A stretch of DNA of 64,000 nt. It comes from Nonlabens sp. Lineage in GTDB: Bacteria; Bacteroidota; Bacteroidia; Flavobacteriales; Flavobacteriaceae. The notes below the pieces were generated by a model that was given only the letters and a program-made list of their open reading frames with translations, made no database searches and was not told where the DNA came from. The stretch is from the NCBI GenBank assembly GCA_020630715.1, contig JAHDIQ010000006.1:62001-126000 (forward strand), in the 5' to 3' direction. Of the stretch, positions 9,832 through 18,920 are shown in pieces. The position numbers and the translations under genes were made by a program. The stretch's first letter is position 1. Every line of letters begins with the position of its first letter.

Positions 9832-10521
9832 CTAGAAATTAGGGCTCAAACTATATTTAGAATAGAAATCGTTGATGATTTGTATCGCTTCATCAGTAGA
9901 ATCTACGACATGAAGTAAGTCGATATCTTCTGGACTAATTGTTGCAAATTCTGTGTCTAGAGTTCCTTTTACCCAATCTAATAATCCAGTCCAGAATTCA
10001 CTGCCAAAAAGAATAATAGGAAACTTCCCGATTTTATTAGTTTGAATTAAGGTAATTGCTTCAAACAACTCATCTAAAGTTCCAAAACCACCAGGCATGA
10101 CCACAAATCCTTGTGAGTATTTCACAAACATTACTTTACGCGCAAAAAAGTAATCAAAATCCAGACTCTTATCATGATCTATATAAGGATTATCGTGTTG
10201 CTCAAAAGGCAATGCAATGTTCAATCCTACAGATGTTCCACCACCTAAATGTGCTCCTTTGTTTCCAGCTTCCATAATTCCTGGTCCACCACCAGTAATA
10301 ACACCGTAGCCGTTTTCAACGATTTTTTCGGCCATTTCTGTGGCTAGTTTGTAATACTTGTGGTCTGGCTTTAAACGAGCACTTCCAAAAATAGACACAC
10401 ATGGACCAATACGGCTCATGCGTTCAAATCCCATTACAAATTCTGATAGTATTTTAAAGGTTGCCCAACTATCGTTAGTCTTTTTCTCATTCCAGCCTTT
10501 TTCTCTTGCTTCTTTTCTCAT
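9832..10521 (-). CDS. LOG-family Rossmann-fold protein (TIGR00730)
   Basis: A 229-residue cytosolic protein with the family signatures GGGPGIMEAGNKGA and PGGFGTLDELFEA (the PGGxGTxxE motif). Characterised members are cytokinin riboside 5'-monophosphate phosphoribohydrolases, or cleave purine nucleoside monophosphates at the N-glycosidic bond. The N-terminal ~40 residues (KEAREKGWNEKKTNDSWATF) precede the fold and match the longer group II type. It stands alone on the minus strand between repeat-rich spacers. The family is certain; the bacterial substrate is not. Confidence 0.92.
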   Translation of the reverse strand: MRKEAREKGWNEKKTNDSWATFKILSEFVMGFERMSRIGPCVSIFGSARLKPDHKYYKLATEMAEKIVENGYGVITGGGPGIMEAGNKGAHLGGGTSVGLNIALPFEQHDNPYIDHDKSLDFDYFFARKVMFVKYSQGFVVMPGGFGTLDELFEAITLIQTNKIGKFPIILFGSEFWTGLLDWVKGTLDTEFATISPEDIDLLHVVDSTDEAIQIINDFYSKYSLSPNF

Positions 10522-10599
10522 ATATATTGTTGCTACACATATTATGATGTAGACTTATTTTTAATTTTTACCAGCGCAAAAATACGTTTCTATATTTTA

Positions 10600-10655
10600 T
10601 TCCAAATTCCAAATTCCAAATTCCAAATTCCAAATTCCAAATTCCAAATTCCAAA
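10600..10655. repeat. Tandem array of TTCCAAA (8 units)
   Basis: Eight perfect head-to-tail copies of the 7-mer TTCCAAA. They are followed up to 10717 by degenerate CTCAAAG/CTCACGA words that run into the 3' end of uvrA. The array lies between the uvrA stop and the start of the downstream LOG gene. A 7-bp unit is not divisible by 3 and the array is not in a gene. Confidence 0.95.
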
Positions 10656-10717
10656 TGCTCAAAGCTCAAAGCTCACGACTCATAAACTCACAACTCAAAG
10701 CTACCAGACTCAAAGAC

Positions 10718-13546
10718 TCACAGCTCACGACTCAAAAACCTCGCAGTATGACTTGTTTTATGTTTAGCTACTTTTTCTGGTGTTCCAGTAACTAGAATTT
10801 CTCCGCCACCACGGCCACCTTCTGGTCCTACGTCTATAATATGATCGGCTATTTTAATGACGTCCATGTTATGTTCTATGATTAAAACAGTATTTCCTTT
10901 ATCTACTAGTTTGTTGAGAACGATTAGTAATACTCTAATATCTTCAAAATGTAATCCTGTAGTAGGTTCGTCTAATATATAGAATGTGTTTCCAGTATCT
11001 CTTTTTGATAACTCGCTTGCTAGTTTGATACGTTGCGCCTCGCCACCAGAAAGTGTGGTAGATTGCTGTCCTAGCGTGATATATCCTAGTCCTACATCTT
11101 TAATGGTTTTTAATTTGCGATAAATCTTAGGAATAGGTTCAAAAAAAGTAGTCGCTTCATTAATGGTCATGTTAAGCACATCACTAATGGACTTTCCTTT
11201 ATAACGTATTTCTAAAGTCTCACGATTAAAACGTTTTCCTTGACAGGTTTCACAAGTGACGTAAACATCTGGTAAGAAGTTCATTTCTATAACGCGCATT
11301 CCGCCACCTTTACAGGTTTCACAACGTCCACCAGTCACATTAAAGCTAAAACGTCCTGGTTTATAACCACGGATAAGTGCTTCAGGAGTTTTAGCAAATA
11401 AACTTCTTATCTCGTCAAAAGTCTTCGTATACGTCGCTGGATTAGAACGTGGCGTTCTACCTATCGGGCTTTGATTAATATCAATTACTTTATCACAGTG
11501 ATCCAGACCTTTAATGCTGTTATAAGGCATTGGTTTTTTAACGCCGTTAAAATAATGAGCATTCATAATAGGGTAGAGCGTCTCATTAATAAGCGTGGAT
11601 TTACCACTACCAGAAACACCACTTACTACGATCATTTTACCTAGTGGTAAATCAATGGATACATTCTTTAGATTATTACCGGTACAACCTTTCAGACTTA
11701 TTTTCTCACCAGTTCCTTTACGGCGTTTTTTAGGTACTTCTATTTGCATTGTACCTTTTAAATATTGCGCTGTTAAGGTATCGTGGTCTATAATCTCGGC
11801 TGGTGTTCCTTGCGAGATGATGTTTCCTCCATATTTCCCTGCACGCGGTCCTATATCAATCACATGATCTGCACGTTCTATCATGTCTTTATCATGCTCT
11901 ACCACTACGACACTGTTTCCAGTATCACGTAGCGATTCTAGGGAATTAATCAACTTCTCATTATCACGTTGATGCAGTCCTATACTAGGTTCATCCAGAA
12001 TATAAAGCACACCTACTAGTTGCGATCCTATTTGCGTGGCCAGCCTGATGCGTTGCGCCTCACCACCAGAAAGTGATTTTGCGCTTCGGTTTAATGATAA
12101 ATAATCCAGCCCTACATCCAGCAGGAATTGTAATCGTACTCTGATTTCTTTAAGTAACTCTGTAGCTATTTGTTTTTGCTTTCGCGAAAGCGTAATCTCA
12201 AGACCTTCAAACCATTCCACCAGCTCTGCGATGTCCATATGAGCCAGTTGGGCGATGTTCATCTCATTCACCTTAAAGTATAAGGATTCCTTGCGCAGTC
12301 TTGCACCATCACAAGTAGGACAGGTGACGTTATTCATAAATTCCTTTGCCCATCGCTGTAAACTAGCGCTGTCATTGTTATGATAGGTTTGCTCTATAAA
12401 GTTTGCAATCCCTTCAAAATCAATTTTATACTTACGACTTACACCTAGATCCTTACTATTCACTTCCAGCGCTTCATTACCACCGTAAAGGATGATGTCC
12501 ATCGCCTCTTGCGGAATTTTACTTAAAGGATCAGTAAGTTTGAAACCGTACTTTTTTGCGATGAGATCCAGTTGTTTAAAGATCCAGTCTTTTTTCTGTT
12601 TTGGGTAAGGAGCTAGTCCACCGCTGGCGATAGACAGGCTATCATCTGGAACGATTTTATCTGGATTAATTTTATACAAACTACCTATACCGTTGCAATC
12701 TGGACAGGCACCTTTAGGCGAGTTGAACGAGAAGTTATTAGGTTCTGGTTCTGGATAAGAAATTCCAGATTCTGGACACATTAAAGTTCTAGAAAAATAA
12801 CGTCCTTCCTTATCGCCAGCTTTCACTAGCATCATGATATCATCACCGTGATACATCGCTGTGTTGATAGATGCGTCTAGTCGTTTGATGTCCTGCTCAC
12901 TTGTTCCTACCGCGATCCGGTCTATGACTATTTCTATGTCGTGCGTCTTGTAACGGTCTACTTTCATGCCTTTCATGATGTCTAGAATTACACCATCTAC
13001 TCGCACTTTTACAAAACCTTGTTTGGCGATATTCTCAAACAACTCACGATAATGACCTTTACGGGAACGCACTACTGGCGCTAGGATGTTAATGCGATCG
13101 CCTTCATATTCTTTAATGATGAGGTCGCGTATTTGTTCGTCACTATAGCTTACCATTTTCTTACCAGTATTGTAAGAATACGCATCACTGGCACGTGCAT
13201 ATAACAATCGTAGGAAGTCATAAATTTCTGTAATCGTTCCTACCGTACTACGCGGACTTTTACTAGTCGTTTTTTGTTCAATAGCAATAACAGGAGAAAG
13301 TCCATCAATTTTATCCACGTCTGGACGTTCTAGTCCACCCAGAAATTGACGTGCATAAGCGCTAAAAGTTTCTATATAACGACGTTGCCCTTCAGCATAA
13401 ATCGTATCAAAGGCAAGCGATGATTTCCCAGATCCAGAAAGACCTGTGATTACCACTAATTTTTCACGTGGTATATCTACATCTATGTTTTTAAGGTTGT
13501 GAACTCTAGCACCTTTTACTTCAATAAATTCTTGTGGTCTTGCCAT
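10718..13546 (-). CDS. uvrA: Excinuclease ABC subunit UvrA
   Basis: The damage-recognition ATPase of nucleotide excision repair. Two ABC modules are visible: Walker [15 protein letters not shown] near the N-terminus and [13 protein letters not shown] in the second half, each with an LSGGEAQRI signature. The zinc-binding pairs are [25 protein letters not shown] and [10 protein letters not shown] place the start at the ATG at 13546 ([17 protein letters not shown]), giving 942 residues; a TTG four codons upstream is less likely. The iterated palindrome at 12178 encodes LSRK in the helix before the second signature region, without changing the family's spacing. Confidence 0.97.
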   Translation of the reverse strand: MARPQEFIEVKGARVHNLKNIDVDIPREKLVVITGLSGSGKSSLAFDTIYAEGQRRYIETFSAYARQFLGGLERPDVDKIDGLSPVIAIEQKTTSKSPRSTVGTITEIYDFLRLLYARASDAYSYNTGKKMVSYSDEQIRDLIIKEYEGDRINILAPVVRSRKGHYRELFENIAKQGFVKVRVDGVILDIMKGMKVDRYKTHDIEIVIDRIAVGTSEQDIKRLDASINTAMYHGDDIMMLVKAGDKEGRYFSRTLMCPESGISYPEPEPNNFSFNSPKGACPDCNGIGSLYKINPDKIVPDDSLSIASGGLAPYPKQKKDWIFKQLDLIAKKYGFKLTDPLSKIPQEAMDIILYGGNEALEVNSKDLGVSRKYKIDFEGIANFIEQTYHNNDSASLQRWAKEFMNNVTCPTCDGARLRKESLYFKVNEMNIAQLAHMDIAELVEWFEGLEITLSRKQKQIATELLKEIRVRLQFLLDVGLDYLSLNRSAKSLSGGEAQRIRLATQIGSQLVGVLYILDEPSIGLHQRDNEKLINSLESLRDTGNSVVVVEHDKDMIERADHVIDIGPRAGKYGGNIISQGTPAEIIDHDTLTAQYLKGTMQIEVPKKRRKGTGEKISLKGCTGNNLKNVSIDLPLGKMIVVSGVSGSGKSTLINETLYPIMNAHYFNGVKKPMPYNSIKGLDHCDKVIDINQSPIGRTPRSNPATYTKTFDEIRSLFAKTPEALIRGYKPGRFSFNVTGGRCETCKGGGMRVIEMNFLPDVYVTCETCQGKRFNRETLEIRYKGKSISDVLNMTINEATTFFEPIPKIYRKLKTIKDVGLGYITLGQQSTTLSGGEAQRIKLASELSKRDTGNTFYILDEPTTGLHFEDIRVLLIVLNKLVDKGNTVLIIEHNMDVIKIADHIIDVGPEGGRGGGEILVTGTPEKVAKHKTSHTARFLSREL
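12178..12192. repeat. Iterated palindrome 3 (15 of 16), in uvrA
   Basis: GCTTTCGCGAAAGCG preceded by T and followed by TAAT; encodes LSRK. Confidence 0.95.
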
Positions 13547-13943
13547 AATTTTTTGCAAGCGACGAAGTTACTTCATGCTCTGCTAATTAAGAATTAAAGT
13601 GAGCTTAAAATTGTGAGGAAGGATTTGTGTGAAGATTATTGAGAATTGAATATGGAACATAGATTTCTCGTGTTCATTTCTTGAACTCTTGTGATGAAAG
13701 ATGAAAGACGCTCGCGTTTGCTTCGCAAACTCTTGTGATAAATGACAAAAGACTTTTATTCTAATTAAAATCAATTCACTCTGGAAATATCGAGTTAAAG
13801 AGATTTGATGATTTGAACCTAAATTACCGTCTTCCTTGGAAGGAAGATAAGAGATGGATGTTTTTTGAGAAATTATTATAAAAACTAGTTTACTTTCCAT
13901 AAAGTAAAGTATATTTGTCATATTATTAAGTAAACTTTACGTT
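13547..13943. other. Divergent spacer between uvrA and a membrane protein gene
   Basis: No convincing gene. It holds the uvrA promoter region on one side and an operator-like cluster with a TATATTTG box on the other (listed separately). In the middle, about 13680-13755, there is a near-duplicate phrase ACTCTTGTGAT and a small hairpin GTTTGC-TTC-GCAAAC. A 112-codon frame on the minus strand here has no recognisable features and lies across these elements. Confidence 0.6.
13889..13940 (+). promoter_or_regulatory. Promoter with inverted-repeat operators for the membrane protein / XRE pair
   Basis: A perfect -7 box TATATTTG sits at 13910-13917. Just upstream is an inverted repeat TTTACTTT (13889-13896) and AAAGTAAA (13901-13908), with a 4-nt spacer. 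Just downstream is GTAAACTTTAC (13930-13940). All three share the AGTAAA half-site. The arrangement, bracketing the polymerase site, fits negative autoregulation by the XRE repressor encoded 450 bp downstream; that link is inference. Confidence 0.55.
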
Positions 13944-14390
13944 ATGAAACAATCGATTTTGAAAAAATTTTGTGAATTTGAGAAGAAAGGTGGTGTTTTT
14001 CCATTACTACCATCGTCATTTAAATTAATAGGAATAGCTATTTCAGTAATAGCCATTCTAGGTATGATTTTTACCTATTATTACGGTGATGATCATAGAG
14101 TGTTTTTTAAAGATCTTTTGATGCACACGATCTTAATTGGATTGTTTTTGATTGTCATAGCTAGAGATAAAAACGAAGATGAACGCATCAAAAATTTAAG
14201 ATATCGTGCTTTTGCATTTGCCTTTGTTCTAGGAACAGCGATTCTACTATTATTACCTTTTATTAATTTGTTAGTGAATGGTTTTTTTGAAGAAGTTTTA
14301 GAATGGGAATTTCAAAGCTTCTTTTTTATAATGAGTTCCTATTTATTCTATTACCTCATGTATTTTGAAACCTTTAAAAGACAGTTGTAA
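13944..14390 (+). CDS. Four-helix membrane protein co-transcribed with an XRE regulator
   Basis: 148 residues with about four hydrophobic helices (roughly 25-47, 57-73, 90-110 and 123-140) separated by short charged loops, including ARDKNEDERIKNLRYRAF. No enzymatic motif. Its stop overlaps the ATG of the XRE regulator (TAATG), so the two are translationally coupled. Small membrane protein plus XRE repressor pairs are common in Firmicutes and Bacteroidota, and the membrane partner is usually of unknown function. The promoter carries inverted repeats. Confidence 0.85.
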   Translation: MKQSILKKFCEFEKKGGVFPLLPSSFKLIGIAISVIAILGMIFTYYYGDDHRVFFKDLLMHTILIGLFLIVIARDKNEDERIKNLRYRAFAFAFVLGTAILLLLPFINLLVNGFFEEVLEWEFQSFFFIMSSYLFYYLMYFETFKRQL

Positions 14391-14593
14391 TGAAAAACAC
14401 CGTTCATGTACAACGTGCGATTCATAAAATGACGCAAGCAGATCTTTCAAAAGCCATAGGTGTTTCTCGCCAAACGGTAAATTCTATTGAGAATAACAGG
14501 TACGTACCATCTACTATTTTGGCTCTTAAAATCGCTAGACTATTTAAAGTAAATGTGGAAGAAATCTTTGAACTAGAAGAAAGTGATGAGTGA
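14390..14593 (+). CDS. Small XRE-family transcriptional regulator
   Basis: 67 residues, almost entirely a Cro/C1-type helix-turn-helix: KMTQADLSKAIGVSRQTVNSIENNRYVPS, followed by LALKIARLFKVNVEEIFELEE. This is the compact YozG/Xre-like form with no ligand domain. It starts inside the stop of the preceding membrane protein gene (TAATG). The AGTAAA inverted repeats at 13889-13940 are its likely operator (inference from position and symmetry). Confidence 0.93.
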   Translation: MKNTVHVQRAIHKMTQADLSKAIGVSRQTVNSIENNRYVPSTILALKIARLFKVNVEEIFELEESDE

Positions 14594-14626
14594 GTTTTTG
14601 AGTTAACACCTAGATATTCCACATTT

Positions 14627-14704
14627 TTAAACTTAAACTTAAACTTAAACCTAAACCTAAACTTAAACTTAAACTTAAACTTAAACTTAAACCTAAACTT
14701 AAAC
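14627..14704. repeat. Tandem array of TTAAAC/CTAAAC (about 13 units)
   Basis: About 13 head-to-tail 6-bp units, alternating AAACTT and AAACCT. It begins about 30 bp after the XRE stop. Because the unit is divisible by 3, it leaves an artefactual open frame on the minus strand reading FKFKFR..., which I do not regard as a gene. Confidence 0.95.
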
Positions 14705-14715
14705 GAAATTACCAT

Positions 14716-14872
14716 TCACTGCGACTGTAAACTGCGACTGAATACTGCGACTGTAAACTGCGACTGTGAACTGTAACTGAATACTGCGACTGTGAATTGT
14801 AACTGAATACTGCGACTGTGAACCGCGACTGTGAACTGTAACTGAATACTGCGTCTAAATACTGAAAACTCA
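14716..14872. repeat. Degenerate tandem repeats of ACTGCGACTG / ACTGTAACTGAAT
   Basis: About 155 bp built from the words ACTGCGACTG, TAAACTG, TGAACTG and TAACTGAAT. It ends a dozen bases before the stop of the minus-strand gene at 14884. It is the same family of words as at 6698-6766. Confidence 0.9.
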
Positions 14873-14883
14873 AAAACTTAACA

Positions 14884-15591
14884 CTACTTAATCACCTTAA
14901 CATCAGTAATGGGAATCTCAATGCCGTAGAAATCACGCTTTCGCGGAAGCGGAAAACCTCCATCTGTTATGGTCCAATTTTCCCATGTCGCTTTAATGCC
15001 GTCCAGTGGTATGATACTTACCCACATTTTAAAAGCAATAGGTTTATAGTTTTCATCCAGTTCCCATAAATAAGAATCACCTGGTGTGCTACCACCATTC
15101 TCGTAGGTGACAAGTAGATGTTGCTTTCCATCCTGATCTATAACTTGTCGTTGAACGCCTGGATCAAATAATTTATGTGGCGCGATGAGCCAGAAACTAT
15201 CGTTGTTAAAGCGATCTTGTGCGGTAGCAACAGCCTGATCAAATGCTTCATCCTTTAGTTTTTCATCACCTTTCCATGCAAAACTTATTTTGGGGTACTT
15301 AGTATGCAAGCTCACACGATAATCATCCCAGTATACGTCTACTAAATCTTGCTGTAGTTTCCATTCATACCTATTCATTCCTGCAAATGTCCAGTGCAGT
15401 TCTTTTGCCTGCGTGAACTGCTTATGGTTAATTGCTTTAAGAACTTTCATCGCTAGTTCATCTGCTGGTTTACCAGTCGTACCTTTTGGAATATCTTCAC
15501 TAAAAGTGATTTTAAGAATTATAAAAACGATGAAGAGCAATCCTATCAGTCCTAGAAACAACTTCAATAATAGTTTGAGTATTTTTTTCAC
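14884..15591 (-). CDS. Membrane-anchored hypothetical protein
   Basis: 235 residues. An N-terminal hydrophobic helix preceded by lysines (KKILKLLLKLFLGLIGLLFI) is an uncleaved anchor or signal, followed by a soluble extracytoplasmic domain rich in Trp and Tyr. I do not recognise a family. The start is GTG at 15591; no ATG gives the hydrophobic N-terminus. The iterated palindrome variant at 14936-14951 (CGCTTTCGCGGAAGCG) encodes LPRKR near the C-terminus. The gene is divergent from the one at 15668, which starts 76 bp away. Confidence 0.75.
   Translation of the reverse strand: MKKILKLLLKLFLGLIGLLFIVFIILKITFSEDIPKGTTGKPADELAMKVLKAINHKQFTQAKELHWTFAGMNRYEWKLQQDLVDVYWDDYRVSLHTKYPKISFAWKGDEKLKDEAFDQAVATAQDRFNNDSFWLIAPHKLFDPGVQRQVIDQDGKQHLLVTYENGGSTPGDSYLWELDENYKPIAFKMWVSIIPLDGIKATWENWTITDGGFPLPRKRDFYGIEIPITDVKVIK
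14936..14951. repeat. Iterated palindrome 4 (one substitution), in gene at 14884
   Basis: CGCTTTCGCGGAAGCG; encodes LPRKR. Confidence 0.9.
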
Positions 15592-15667
15592 TTCAGCAGT
15601 TTTTTAATGAAATTCGTCGTTCAAAGATAATAGTGCATTTTCATAACAAGAACATAAAATTTACACC

Positions 15668-16189
15668 ATGAGAATATTAGGAATAGGCAGTAGAATAGAA
15701 CATAGTGAGTACGGTTTTGGAGTAGTTACAAACGTAACGCCAAAGCATTACTGGGTCACCTTTCAAAAAAATGGTTTAGAAACTATCGATATCGATTCAG
15801 AATTTGAAGTTATAGAAGCCTGTGATGATGATGTGGATACCATTAGCTTATACGATGTAGAGAAAAGTTTGCGTGAGATTTTAGAGCGTTTTAGCGATGT
15901 GTCGCAAGTGGTTCCTCTAGCAGATAAGTTTAAAAACGGTACCTTAATCCTGCAACCAGCAGATACTGATTTAGCCTCTAAAGAAATCCCGATTAATAAA
16001 TTCTGGCACAAAATCATCATGTTACGCGATCGCTTAAGAGTGATGGAACAAAAAATCAATAGCGCAGATATGGATGAGCAGTTAAAAATAGACCTACAAC
16101 AATATCTTACGCGTATTTACGGTAGTCTTACCACGTTTAACGTATTATTTGCGAGTAAAGACCAGCAGTTTAAAGGAACTGGGAAGTAA
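15668..16189 (+). CDS. Conserved hypothetical protein with N-terminal SH3/Tudor-like segment
   Basis: 173 residues, no signal peptide, acidic. The N-terminus (GSRIEHSEYGFGVVTNVTPKHYWVTF) has the pattern of small SH3/Tudor-like barrels that bind nucleic acid or RNA polymerase. The rest is helical with charged residues (about 100-165). I recall similar proteins in other Bacteroidota but know no function. It is monocistronic, with a repeat-rich spacer after it. The structural suggestion is inference. Confidence 0.8.
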   Translation: MRILGIGSRIEHSEYGFGVVTNVTPKHYWVTFQKNGLETIDIDSEFEVIEACDDDVDTISLYDVEKSLREILERFSDVSQVVPLADKFKNGTLILQPADTDLASKEIPINKFWHKIIMLRDRLRVMEQKINSADMDEQLKIDLQQYLTRIYGSLTTFNVLFASKDQQFKGTGK

Positions 16190-16251
16190 GGTTTAAGGAT
16201 CATTGTTTTAGGTTCGAGGTTTAAAGTTTAGGGTTTTAAACCGCAATTTCA

Positions 16252-16300
16252 CTTCGAACGAAAGCGTTGCCTTGAGTTTATTGAAATGTCCAGAATTTAG
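16252..16300. repeat. Degenerate copy of the TTCGAGCGATAGCG repeat
   Basis: ACTTCGAACGAAAGCGTTGC followed by TTGAGTTTATTGAAATGTC matches the two longer copies at 18598 and 18742 with several substitutions. Confidence 0.7.
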
Positions 16301-16343
16301 AACCTCAAATCTTGATCCTAGAACTTAAATTTCACATTTGTAC

Positions 16344-16478
16344 CGCATATTGCGAGGAGCGTGCGACGTTGCAATCTGTTGTGAGGAAAACCAGTGCTTG
16401 AAAAAATGAATTTATGATTACATCATCGTTTCACTTCAATAGATTCCTTCACTACACAAGCTACGTTCGGAATATGCA
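16344..16478. repeat. MITE-like inverted repeat element, copy 1
   Basis: Begins GCATATTGCGAGGAGCG and ends with AAGCTACGTTCGGAATATGC; the termini GCATATT/AATATGC are inverted repeats. Internal GCAATCTGTTG pairs with CAATAGATTC near the other end. A second copy with the same two halves is at 33123-33252. About 135 bp, no coding capacity, so a non-autonomous element. Confidence 0.85.
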
Positions 16479-16588
16479 GATGAAGACCTGAAGCGACAAA
16501 GTGGTTTGCACACTAGCCGAAAACGCATCAAAATCATCGTTATTAAATTCACCATTTTCTTAAAAAATCACCTTTAAATTCAAACCAC

Positions 16589-16596
16589 TATTTTTG
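16589..16596 (+). promoter_or_regulatory. Candidate -7 promoter box (TATTTTTG) for lemA
   Basis: Matches the Bacteroidota -7 consensus TAnnTTTG exactly and lies 42 bp before the lemA ATG. No clear TTTG -33 box is seen at the usual spacing. Confidence 0.45.
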
Positions 16597-16638
16597 TAAT
16601 ACAATTAAAAAAGTAAATCAACACAATCAACTCATATA

Positions 16639-17259
16639 ATGAAAGGTAAAATAGCAGGAATAGGATGTCTAGGAATAGGCGCGATCGTTTTAGTACTAGG
16701 TGGAATACTAGTATGGTATGGAATTAACTGGAATAACCAGGCCGTACGATTAAGTGAAGAAGTAGAATCACAATGGGCAAACGTAGAAAGTAGCTACCAG
16801 CGGCGTGCAGATTTAATTCCTAACATCGTGGCGACAGCTCAAGAATATGCCGAGTTTGAACAAGAAACCTTAACTGCTGTAATAGAAGCACGTGCACAAG
16901 CAACTTCCATAAACGTTGATGCTTCTAACTTAACTGCAGAGCAGATTGAGCAATTCTCTAAAGCTCAAAGCGCAGTTAGTTCAGGATTAGGACGTTTACT
17001 GGCGACTTATGAGAATTATCCAGACCTTAAAGCAAATGAAAACTTTAAGGAATTAATTAATGAATTAGAACGTACAGAAAATCGCATCAACGTAGAACGT
17101 AATCGATACAATGAGCGCGTCAAAGCTTACAATATTCACATCATGCAATTCCCAGGTAGTATGCTAGCGAGTTGGTTAGGATTCGGTGAATCGCCATACT
17201 TTCAGGCAGACGCTGGATCAGAAAATGCACCAGATGTAAAAGACCTTTTTAACAACTAG
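16639..17259 (+). CDS. lemA: LemA family protein
   Basis: 206 residues. A short N-terminal membrane helix (CLGIGAIVLVLGGILVWYG) is followed by the conserved LemA helical domain with VESQWANVESSYQRRADLIPNIVATAQEYA and ERTENRINVERNRYNERVKAYN. LemA proteins are membrane-anchored helical bundles of unclear function. It is first in a three-gene cluster with two TPM-domain proteins, a gene order common in Bacteroidota. The next gene starts 1 nt after its stop. Confidence 0.95.
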   Translation: MKGKIAGIGCLGIGAIVLVLGGILVWYGINWNNQAVRLSEEVESQWANVESSYQRRADLIPNIVATAQEYAEFEQETLTAVIEARAQATSINVDASNLTAEQIEQFSKAQSAVSSGLGRLLATYENYPDLKANENFKELINELERTENRINVERNRYNERVKAYNIHIMQFPGSMLASWLGFGESPYFQADAGSENAPDVKDLFNN

Positions 17260-17260
17260 A

Positions 17261-17701
17261 ATGTCTAGCCTAGTAGAAGATTTCTTAACGCTGGATCAGG
17301 AAGCACAGGTCATCAATGCCATACGTAAGGCAGAATTGAAAACCAGTGGTGAAATACGTGTGCATCTAGAATCACATTGTGATGGCGATGCCTGCCAGCG
17401 TGCGCAAGAAATCTTCCACTTGTTAAAAATGGATAATACTAAAGAAGAAAACGGCATCTTATTTTACGTTGCCGTTCATGATCACAAGTTTGCGGTCATC
17501 GGTGATAAAGGTATTCATGCTCATGTGGGCGATGAATTCTGGGAAAAGACTAAAGAGATGATTGGATTACGCTTTCGCGAAAGCGATTTTACCACAGGCC
17601 TCACTACCGCTATAGAACATGTAGGTGTACAACTAGCAAGGTATTTTCCATGGGATGTCGCAGATACCAATGAACTTCCTGACGAAATATCCACCAGTTG
17701 A
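17261..17701 (+). CDS. TPM-domain protein, soluble
   Basis: 146 residues forming a TPM (YgcG/Psb32-type) domain: TLDQEAQVINAIRKAELKTSGEIRVHLE, then NGILFYVAVHDHKFAVIGDKGIH, and FTTGLTTAIEHVGVQLARYFP. No signal peptide is visible. The iterated palindrome at 17570-17585 encodes RFRESD within the domain. It lies 1 nt after lemA, and its TGA stop overlaps the TTG start of the next gene. Function in the family is poorly defined; links to membrane stress and photosystem repair are known for other members. Confidence 0.9.
   Translation: MSSLVEDFLTLDQEAQVINAIRKAELKTSGEIRVHLESHCDGDACQRAQEIFHLLKMDNTKEENGILFYVAVHDHKFAVIGDKGIHAHVGDEFWEKTKEMIGLRFRESDFTTGLTTAIEHVGVQLARYFPWDVADTNELPDEISTS
17570..17585. repeat. 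Iterated palindrome 5 (perfect), in TPM gene
   Basis: CGCTTTCGCGAAAGCG, preceded by ATTA; encodes RFRES. Confidence 0.97.
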
Positions 17702-18495
17702 AGCACCTAAAAACATATTTTACGAGCTTATTAGTGCTATTCTATTTTCTGGGAACAGCGCAATTAGACATTCCTGAAAAACCAACGGGTAATGAGCAAA
17801 CCAGTGTTTATGATTACATAGGTTTACTTAATAATTCGCAAAAGAAAGCATTAGAAAGCAAGCTCATACGCTATGCAGACTCTACCAGTACGCAAATTGT
17901 TATTGCTATTATTGATACTGCAAATGGTGATGATATTTCGCTGGTTGGTGCACATTGGGCAGACAAATGGGGCATAGGTCAGGCTGGTGAGGATAATGGA
18001 ATATTTATTTTACTTGCTCATGGAGATCGTAGAATAGATATTAATACAGGTCGTGGAATAGAATATCGTATGAGCGATACGGACACAGAACGTGTGATTA
18101 ATCGCGTGATCATCCCACAATTTAAAAATGGTAACTATTACGCTGGATTAGATAAAGGTACAGATGCCATATTCCAGCATTTGATGGGAGAATTTACAGA
18201 AACCAGAGACTTTAGTGAAACTGAGATTCCATGGCAATTGATATTGTTTTTTGGTGTGATTTTATTGTTTATCATTTTAAGCGCCAGCAACCGTAACGAT
18301 AGTAATAATGGCGGTAGAAACGGTAAACAGCCATCTTTACTTGACATCATAATCCTAAGTAATATGGGACGTGGTGGTTTTGGTGGTGGCTCTGGTGGTT
18401 TTGGATCTGGAGGAAGTTTTGGCGGTGGTGGCGGATTTGGTGGTGGATTCGGCGGTGGCGGTTTTGGTGGTGGTGGAGCCAGTGGTAGCTGGTAG
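17698..18495 (+). CDS. TPM-domain (YgcG-like) membrane protein with glycine-rich tail
   Basis: 265 residues: signal peptide (TYFTSLLVLFYFLGTAQ), TPM domain (about 35-175, with YDYIGLLNN, STSTQIVIAIID, DNGIFILLAHGDRRIDINTGRGIE), one membrane helix (about 180-197), and a C-terminal stretch of GGGFGGG repeats ending SGSW. This is the classic YgcG architecture. I accept the TTG at 17698, which overlaps the preceding TGA, because it gives a complete signal peptide. It ends the lemA-TPM-TPM cluster. Confidence 0.9.
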   Translation: MKHLKTYFTSLLVLFYFLGTAQLDIPEKPTGNEQTSVYDYIGLLNNSQKKALESKLIRYADSTSTQIVIAIIDTANGDDISLVGAHWADKWGIGQAGEDNGIFILLAHGDRRIDINTGRGIEYRMSDTDTERVINRVIIPQFKNGNYYAGLDKGTDAIFQHLMGEFTETRDFSETEIPWQLILFFGVILLFIILSASNRNDSNNGGRNGKQPSLLDIIILSNMGRGGFGGGSGGFGSGGSFGGGGGFGGGFGGGGFGGGGASGSW

Positions 18496-18597
18496 ATTTT
18501 CTTGAATTCAAAGTTCTAAGCTTTGATAATATCAAGAGGTAAGAAACAGGAGACAAGAAACAAGAAACAAGAGTTAAATCTTCAACAAAATTCCAGT

Positions 18598-18690
18598 TCG
18601 AGCGATAGCGTTGCACTGAGTTTATCGAAGTGTCGCGAACTTAGAATTCCAATTTACAAGTTCCAAACTCCAAACTCCTAGAACCAAATC
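18598..18690. repeat. Direct repeat copy A (TTCGAGCGATAGCG type)
   Basis: Runs from TTCGAGCGATAGCGTTGCAC through TTTATCGAAGTGTCG and AATTCCAATTTACAAGTTCC to CCTAGAACCAAATC. It is near-identical to copy B, about 50 bp further on. Confidence 0.9.
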
Positions 18691-18741
18691 ACAAATTCTG
18701 TACTTATAAACTTAAATGGCCAATAAAATCCTCAATTTCAT

Positions 18742-18834
18742 TTCGAGCGATAGCGTTGCACTGAATTTATCGAAGTGTCGAGAACTTAGAATTCCAATTT
18801 ACAAGTTCCAATTTCCAAACTCCTAGAACCAAAT
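18742..18834. repeat. Direct repeat copy B (TTCGAGCGATAGCG type)
   Basis: Same sequence as copy A at 18598 with a few substitutions and a small internal rearrangement of TTCCAA words. The arrangement suggests a recent local duplication. Confidence 0.9.
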
Positions 18835-18920
18835 CCCACATCCCTAATAATTCACAACCTTGCACACAAAAAACTCAACTTTTAGCAACTGTTATGGACT
18901 ATAATTCCTAATTTTATCAA

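Larger units (their letters stand above)
16190..16638. other. Gene-free, repeat-rich spacer before lemA
   Basis: No gene. From left: GGTTTA-type low-complexity words (16190-16240), a degenerate copy of the GCGTTGC...TTTATTGAA repeat (16252-16300), a MITE-like inverted repeat (16344-16478), then AT-rich sequence with a -7 box TATTTTTG at 16589-16596, the likely lemA promoter. Confidence 0.75.
18496..18920. other. Gene-free spacer with a long direct repeat
   Basis: Contains ACAAGAAACA-type low-complexity words (18540-18575) and two ~93-bp direct copies of one repeat (18598-18690 and 18742-18834), then the leader of purE. No gene seen. Confidence 0.75.

Noticed and set aside
10600-10655. Possible CRISPR array
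   Set aside because: Units are 7 bp, contiguous and without spacers. The same holds for the other tandem arrays; no cas gene is present.
13583-13921. Minus-strand frame of 112 codons
   Set aside because: It crosses small repeats and the promoter of the next gene, has no recognisable feature and an AT-driven composition.
14422-14715. Minus-strand frame of 97 codons reading FKFKFRFK repeatedly
   Set aside because: It is the translation of the 6-bp TTAAAC tandem array, which cannot produce stops, and it overlaps the XRE gene on the other strand.
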